This document shows, piece after piece, positions 5,413-9,101 of a DNA stretch of 9,101 bases (position 1 is its first letter; every line of letters starts with the position of its first letter). The notes beneath the pieces are model-generated. The model saw only the letters and a program-made list of their open reading frames with translations. It made no database searches and was not told the DNA's origin. This stretch comes from DATCSE01 sp036568605. GTDB lineage: Bacteria; Pseudomonadota; Gammaproteobacteria; Burkholderiales; Burkholderiaceae_C. The stretch lies in the NCBI GenBank assembly GCA_036568605.1, contig DATCSE010000402.1, forward strand, positions 1 to 9,101, written 5' to 3'. The translations under genes were made by a program, and so were the position numbers.

Positions 5413-6639
5413 TCAGCGCGACACCTGGATCACGTCGCGCACCATCGGGTAGATCTGGTTCTGCCAGCGCCGCCCGCTGAACACGCCGTAGTGGCCGACG
5501 CCGGGCTGCACGTAGTGCGTGCGCAGGTACGGCCGCAGGTTCTTCGCGAGGTCTTGCGCGGCCAGCGTCTGGCCGATGGCACAGATGTCGTCGCGCTCGC
5601 CTTCGACCGTCAGCAGCGCGGTGCGGCGAATCGCGGCCGGGTCGACCTTGCGGCCGCGGTAGGTCAGCTCGCCGCGCGGCAGCGCGTACTCCTGGAACAC
5701 CAGCCGCACGGTCTCGAGGTAGAAGTCGGCCGAGAGGTCCGAGACCGCGAGGTACTCCTCGTAGAACGTGCGCGTGACCTCGGCCTTCTCGAACTCGTCG
5801 TCCAGCAGGTGCTGGTAGTACTCGCGGAACGCGGTCGCGTGGCGCTCGCGGTTCATGCTCATGAACGCGGTGAGCTGCACGAAGCCGGGGTAGACGCGCC
5901 GCCCCGCGCCGCGATGCCCGAGCGGCACGTGGCTGATCAGCGTGCGCTCGAACCATTCGATGGGCCGGCTGGTCGCAAGCTTGTTGACCTCGGTCGGGCT
6001 GATCCGGCAGTCGATCGGGCCGGCCATCAGCGTCAGGCTCAGCGGCGTGGCCGGGTGCGCATCCTCCGACATCAGCGCCACTGCCGACAGCGCCGAGACG
6101 CAGGGCTGGCAGATCGCCATCAGGTGCGCGCCCGGGCCGATGATCTCGAGGAATTGCATCAGGTGCTCGGTGTACTCGTCCAGCCCGAAGCGGCCGGCTG
6201 TCAACGGCACGTCGCGCACGTTGTGCCAGTCGGTGATGTAGACCTCGTGGCCTTGCAGCATCGTGCGGACCGTGTCGCGCAGCAGCGTCGCGAAATGGCC
6301 CGACATCGGCGCGACCAGCAGCACCTTCTGTTGCGTTGTGGAGCGGGGCGTCGAGAAGCGCGTCAGCGTCGCGAATGGCGTGCTGTGCACGGCTTCCTCG
6401 AGAACCGGCAGCGGCTCGCCATCGACGAGGACCGTGTCGATGCCCCAGGCGGGGCGCTCGTGCGTGATTTCGGCGAGTTCGAGCAGCTTGCAGGCCGCGG
6501 CGATCTGGCGCGGCGAGGCCGGGCCGGCAAACCGGAACGCATCGAATGCCGGGTCGAGCAGCATCGGCGTGGTGAAGCGCACCGCGGTGCGCAAAGGCCA
6601 CATCAGATCGGCGTGGGTCTGATACGCGTGATACATCAT
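5413..6639 (-). CDS. phaZ: intracellular polyhydroxyalkanoate (PHB) depolymerase
   Basis: The 408-residue product matches the intracellular depolymerase PhaZ1 of Cupriavidus necator (about 419 aa), which attacks native PHB granules and releases hydroxybutyrate under carbon shortage. Conserved blocks include APMSGHFATLLRDTVRTMLQ (111-129), VYITDWHNVRDVPL, GPIDCRISPTEVNKLA, GRRVYPGF and GHYGVFSGRRW. The catalytic triad is recognisable: Cys177 in ICQPC (the family uses Cys rather than Ser), Asp350 or Asp351 in EGERDDI, and His383 in GHYGVF. Cys180 makes a CxxC with the nucleophile, whereas the Cupriavidus enzyme has CQPT. ATG 6639 aligns exactly with the Cupriavidus start (MMYHAYQ versus MLYQLHE). 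An upstream ATG at 6690 would add 17 residues and has a weak AGGG eight bases ahead, so it remains possible. The gene is convergent with the VOC gene and divergent from a GST. No phasin or synthase gene is in view. Confidence 0.93.
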   Translation of the reverse strand: MMYHAYQTHADLMWPLRTAVRFTTPMLLDPAFDAFRFAGPASPRQIAAACKLLELAEITHERPAWGIDTVLVDGEPLPVLEEAVHSTPFATLTRFSTPRSTTQQKVLLVAPMSGHFATLLRDTVRTMLQGHEVYITDWHNVRDVPLTAGRFGLDEYTEHLMQFLEIIGPGAHLMAICQPCVSALSAVALMSEDAHPATPLSLTLMAGPIDCRISPTEVNKLATSRPIEWFERTLISHVPLGHRGAGRRVYPGFVQLTAFMSMNRERHATAFREYYQHLLDDEFEKAEVTRTFYEEYLAVSDLSADFYLETVRLVFQEYALPRGELTYRGRKVDPAAIRRTALLTVEGERDDICAIGQTLAAQDLAKNLRPYLRTHYVQPGVGHYGVFSGRRWQNQIYPMVRDVIQVSR

Positions 6640-6690
6640 CCTCGGGGCGACGTCTTGTGGGGTCACCCATAGGAGCAACTTGCGCGCCAT

Positions 6691-6704
6691 TCAGGGAACC
6701 CTGA
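6691..6704. promoter_or_regulatory. 14-bp dyad in the phaZ/GST divergent region
   Basis: TCAGGG (6691-6696) and CCCTGA (6699-6704) are perfect inverted repeats around AA. The dyad abuts the alternative phaZ ATG at 6690 and lies 52 bp ahead of the family-predicted start. It sits 15 bp from the sigma-54 site that faces the other way. It could be an operator serving either gene. If phaZ started at 6690, it could instead fold over that gene's weak AGGG ribosome site. Confidence 0.35.
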
Positions 6705-6719
6705 TGCGTTGTCGCGGTA

Positions 6720-6735
6720 TGGCACAGCGATTGCT
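6720..6735 (+). promoter_or_regulatory. consensus sigma-54 (RpoN) -24/-12 promoter for the downstream GST
   Basis: TGGCAC (6720-6725), five bases, then TTGCT (6731-6735) exactly match the sigma-54 consensus TGGCAC-N5-TTGC(A/T), with invariant GG and GC at the right spacing. Transcription would begin near 6745-6747. That leaves a leader of about 25 bases containing AGGAG (6758-6762) ahead of ATG 6771. An enhancer-binding activator would be needed; its site would normally lie about 80-200 bp upstream, inside the phaZ gene or over the 6691-6704 dyad. The match is seen directly; use in vivo is inferred. Confidence 0.65.
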
Positions 6736-6770
6736 CGAATTCCTTTGAACGCTGCGCAGGAGACTCACCC

Positions 6771-7502
6771 ATGGCCGTGGCTGCCGCTGCCCCGAAATCC
6801 AAGCCCGTGGCCAAGGCGGGCGCGAAGCCGGCTGCGAAGCCTGCGCGCTCCGGCGCGACGCTGACCCTGAGCAGCAAGAACTACTCGTCGTGGTCGCTGC
6901 GCGGCTGGCTGCTGTGCAAGTTCGCCGGGATTGAGTTCGCCGAGGTGATGGTCTCGCCCGACGATGCCGACGTGCGCAAGGAGCTGCTGCTGCTGGCGCC
7001 GTCGATCCGCGTGCCGTGCCTGACGCACGAGGGCGCGAAAGTCTGGAACACGCTGGCGATCGCGCAATACCTGGACGAGATCGAGCCCGACGCCGGTCTG
7101 ATGCCGGCCGACCGCATCGCCCGCGCGCATTGCCGCTCGATCAGCGGCGAGATGAACTCGGGCTTCGCGAACCTGCGCGCCTCGCTGCCGATGAACCTCA
7201 AGGCGCGCCACCCCGGCTACAAGATCTGGGCCGGCGCGCAGCCCGACATCGACCGCATCGTCGAGATCTGGACCGAGTGCCTCGCGACCTATGGCGGACC
7301 GTTCCTGTTCGGCAAGCAGCGCAGCATGGCCGACGCGATGTACGCGCCGGTGGTCACGCGCTTCCTGACCTACGACGTGAAGCTGAACAAGCCGTGCATC
7401 CTCTATTGCCAGACCATCATGGCAATGCCGGAGATGCAGGAGTGGGTGGCCGCGGCGAAGGCAGAGCCGGACGACATCGAAGAGCTGGATATGGACTTCT
7501 GA
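6771..7502 (+). CDS. glutathione S-transferase family protein (YfcF-like) with basic Ala/Lys/Pro N-terminal tail
   Basis: The 243-residue product has a GST core starting near residue 29. GATLTLSSKNYSSWSLRGWLL is the first strand and helix, with Ser39/Ser40 as the likely glutathione-activating serine. IRVPCL (79-84) carries the cis-proline. VWNTLAIAQYLDE (91-103) stands where YfcF-type proteins usually have W(E/D)SLAI, here with Asn-Thr. The C-domain includes PGYKIWAGAQPDIDRIVEIW and FLFGKQRSMADAMYAPVVTRF, with the usual SxADA(M)YAP-type motif. Residues 1-28 are a low-complexity basic tail with K-P and A-K-P units. Because AGGAG lies 8 bases before ATG 6771, the tail is probably translated. 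Substrate is unknown; the family includes glutathione-dependent peroxidases and maleylacetoacetate-isomerase-like enzymes. It is a different class from the YfcG-like gene 1.9 kb upstream. A consensus sigma-54 promoter precedes it. It ends 9 bp from the convergent cupin gene with no terminator between. Confidence 0.88.
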   Translation: MAVAAAAPKSKPVAKAGAKPAAKPARSGATLTLSSKNYSSWSLRGWLLCKFAGIEFAEVMVSPDDADVRKELLLLAPSIRVPCLTHEGAKVWNTLAIAQYLDEIEPDAGLMPADRIARAHCRSISGEMNSGFANLRASLPMNLKARHPGYKIWAGAQPDIDRIVEIWTECLATYGGPFLFGKQRSMADAMYAPVVTRFLTYDVKLNKPCILYCQTIMAMPEMQEWVAAAKAEPDDIEELDMDF

Positions 7503-7511
7503 GCGCGCGTG

Positions 7512-7934
7512 TCAGTCCCACGTATGGGGCGCCGGCACCTCGCACACCGGCGGCATGTCGATGGACTTGAAGTCCGCCGGCGAGACGATCTCCAGGTACT
7601 CCATGTCCGGCGAGTAGTCGTACAGGTAGTGCACGATGCCGGGCCGTTGGTGCACGCAGTCGCCGGCCTCGACGAGGGTGATCTGATCCTCGTACATGAA
7701 CTTGGCCCAGCCCTTGGTCATGTAGACGATCTGGAACGCCGCCTCGTGACGGTGCCAGCCGGTGCCCTTCTCCGGTGCCATGTTTGCCTTGACGAGGTGC
7801 GCGATCACCGCGCCATGGGTCGCGTCGGCGACGCCCAGGTCCTTGTACAGGAAGAAGTCGCGCAGCCCGTCGCTGCGCCACGGCATGTCGGCCGGTTTGA
7901 CATGCGAGAACTTCGTGGCGGTCTTGTCCGGCAT
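7512..7934 (-). CDS. small single-domain cupin protein
   Basis: This 140-residue cytoplasmic protein has one cupin beta-barrel. Motif 1 is GTGWHRHEAAFQIVYMTKG (57-75), giving likely metal ligands His61, His63 and Gln68 (or Glu64). Motif 2 is GDCVHQRPGIVH (91-102), giving His102. A metal-binding barrel is therefore well supported. Enzymatic function is not; such small cupins include dioxygenases, isomerases and sensors. No signal peptide or membrane segment is seen. ATG 7934 is supported by AGGAG nine bases upstream (CTCCT on + at 7944-7948). It lies 76 bp downstream of sdaA on the same strand, but a perfect 8-bp hairpin between them suggests separate expression or only read-through. A short interrupted palindrome, CGAGC-G-GCTCG (7953-7963), sits just ahead of the ribosome site. 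It converges with the tailed GST gene. Confidence 0.85.
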   Translation of the reverse strand: MPDKTATKFSHVKPADMPWRSDGLRDFFLYKDLGVADATHGAVIAHLVKANMAPEKGTGWHRHEAAFQIVYMTKGWAKFMYEDQITLVEAGDCVHQRPGIVHYLYDYSPDMEYLEIVSPADFKSIDMPPVCEVPAPHTWD

Positions 7935-7983
7935 GGTGCAAGGCTCCTGCGTCGAGCGGCTCGTGCAGGGCCCGCATGCATAA

Positions 7984-8003
7984 CGCGTTCCAAGCGGAAC
8001 GCG
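7984..8003 (-). terminator. 8-bp hairpin after sdaA, probable partial terminator
   Basis: CGCGTTCC (7984-7991) and GGAACGCG (7996-8003) pair perfectly around a four-base loop. The stem begins 7 bases beyond the sdaA stop codon. On the minus strand only TTAT follows, so the U-tract is weak and some read-through into the cupin gene is likely. Confidence 0.55.
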
Positions 8004-8010
8004 AGCGGCA

Positions 8011-9101
8011 TCAGCACTCGACGATGTTCACCGCCAGCCCGCCGCGCGCCGTTTCCTTGTACTTGGTCATCATGTCGGCGCCGGTTTCGCGCATGGTCTT
8101 GATGACCTTGTCCAGGCTCACGTGATGCGTGCCATCGCCGCGCAGCGCCATGCGGGCGGCGTTGATGGCCTTGACCGAGGCGATCGCGTTGCGCTCGATG
8201 CAGGGGATCTGCACCAGCCCGCCGACCGGGTCGCAGGTCAGCCCGAGGTGATGCTCCATGCCGATCTCGGCCGCGTTCTCCACCTGCTCGGGCGTGCCGC
8301 CCAGCACCGCGCACAGCGCGCCGGCGGCCATCGAGCAGGCGACGCCGACTTCGCCCTGGCAGCCGACCTCGGCGCCCGAAATCGACGCGTTCTCCTTGTA
8401 GAGGATGCCGATCGCCGCGGCGGTCAGCAGGAAGTCGATCACGCCGCGCTCGGTCGCGCCGACGGTGAAGCGGGCGTAGTAGTGCAACACCGCGGGCACG
8501 ATGCCGGCCGCGCCGTTGGTCGGCGCGGTGACGACGCGGCCGCCTGCGGCGTTCTCTTCGTTGACCGCGAGCGCGTACAGGTTGACCCAGTCCAGCACCT
8601 GCAGCGGATCGCGCAGCGCCGCCTCGGGGTTCGCGCAAAGCTGGCGGTGCAGGTCGGCGGCGCGGCGCTTGACCTTGAAGCCGCCGGGCAGCGTGCCGTC
8701 GGTCTTGCAGCCGCGTGCGACGCAGGCCTGCATCACGTCCCAGATCTTCAAAAGACCGGCGTCGATCTCGGCATCACGGCGCCAGTGCCGCTCGTTGCGC
8801 CGCATCAGCTCGGCGATGCTGCAGTTCTGCGCCTTCGTCAGCGCAAGCAGCTCGGCGCCGCTGTGGAACGGGTGCGCGAGCACGGTCGTGTCGGGCGCGA
8901 TGACCTTCTGCCGGCTGCCATCGTGCGCGACTTCGTCGCTGACCACGAAGCCGCCGCCGACCGAGTAGTAGACCTTCTCGAGCAGCGTCGCGCCGGCCGC
9001 GTCGTACGCATCGAACCGCATGCCATTGGCGTGGAACGGCAGCGTCTCGCGGCGGTGGAACACGAGGTCGGCCTTCTCGTCGTAGGCGATCGGGTGCGTG
9101 C
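8011..9101 (-). CDS. sdaA: L-serine ammonia-lyase (L-serine dehydratase), iron-sulfur type; N-terminus outside window
   Basis: The frame is open to the right edge: THPIAYDEKADLVFHRR precedes the GTG at 9061-9063, so that GTG is internal. About 362 C-terminal residues are present, roughly 80% of a typical 450-residue enzyme. It converts L-serine to pyruvate and ammonia in the cytoplasm using an oxygen-sensitive [4Fe-4S] cluster. The cluster cysteines are visible in GCQGE and TCDPVGGLVQIPC. Their spacings of 42 and 11 residues match Cys343, Cys385 and Cys396 of the Legionella enzyme. The protein ends in NIVEC, with the terminal Cys 62 residues later, as Cys458 does in Legionella, where it enters the active site as a fourth ligand. 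YYSVGGGFV, PTNGAAGIVPAVLHYY and SMAAGALCAVLGG are further family signatures. It is one continuous chain joining beta and alpha domains. A hairpin terminator-like element follows the stop. Confidence 0.95.
   Translation of the reverse strand, partial: THPIAYDEKADLVFHRRETLPFHANGMRFDAYDAAGATLLEKVYYSVGGGFVVSDEVAHDGSRQKVIAPDTTVLAHPFHSGAELLALTKAQNCSIAELMRRNERHWRRDAEIDAGLLKIWDVMQACVARGCKTDGTLPGGFKVKRRAADLHRQLCANPEAALRDPLQVLDWVNLYALAVNEENAAGGRVVTAPTNGAAGIVPAVLHYYARFTVGATERGVIDFLLTAAAIGILYKENASISGAEVGCQGEVGVACSMAAGALCAVLGGTPEQVENAAEIGMEHHLGLTCDPVGGLVQIPCIERNAIASVKAINAARMALRGDGTHHVSLDKVIKTMRETGADMMTKYKETARGGLAVNIVEC

Noticed and set aside
5491..6672. 393-codon plus-strand frame antisense to phaZ
   Set aside because: Composition is typical of a shadow frame, and the opposite strand carries the full PhaZ catalytic triad.
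5360..6877. 505-codon minus-strand frame overlapping phaZ and extending into the tailed GST gene
   Set aside because: It is a shifted frame of phaZ with Arg/Pro-rich composition, no domain, and conflicts with the GST start.

Overview
This is an ordinary-looking stretch of a high-GC (about two-thirds G+C by eye) Gram-negative chromosome. Codon use, an intracellular polyhydroxyalkanoate depolymerase of the Cupriavidus PhaZ type and an RND efflux pump together suggest a betaproteobacterium, most likely Burkholderiales. That placement is inference from protein resemblance; no marker gene is present. I see no CRISPR array, tRNA, rRNA, insertion sequence or prophage gene.

Layout: (1) The C-terminal half of an RND efflux pump enters from the left edge (1-1358, +). 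(2) An A+T-rich island of about 90 bp carrying two related dyads leads into a solitary HipA-family kinase/toxin of the YjjJ (HipH) type (1478-2863, +). (3) A YdhP/AraJ-like MFS exporter (2842-4035, -) converges on yjjJ. Their 3' ends overlap, and one hairpin spans both stop codons. (4) Divergent from the exporter is a YfcG-like glutathione transferase (4181-4888, +), with a 19-bp palindrome in the shared upstream region. (5) A structured leader precedes a small VOC (glyoxalase-fold) protein (5023-5403, +). (6) Convergent with that is phaZ (5413-6639, -). (7) Divergent from phaZ is a second, unrelated glutathione transferase (6771-7502, +) with a basic Ala/Lys/Pro tail and a consensus -24/-12 sigma-54 promoter. 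(8) A small cupin (7512-7934, -) and, upstream of it on the same strand, L-serine dehydratase sdaA (8011-9101, -, running off the right edge) close the window.

The genes do not form one pathway. Common threads are detoxification and export (RND, MFS, two GSTs, VOC) and central carbon turnover (PHA mobilisation by PhaZ, serine deamination to pyruvate by SdaA). Gene order alternates between strands, so most genes appear to be single transcription units. The short intergenic regions therefore hold the most interesting signals: a sigma-54 promoter, three dyads or palindromes, a two-stem leader, and hairpins at gene ends. I found no clear undescribed multigene system. The best leads are the control region and possible leaderless start of yjjJ, the sigma-54-driven tailed GST, and the 19-bp palindrome.
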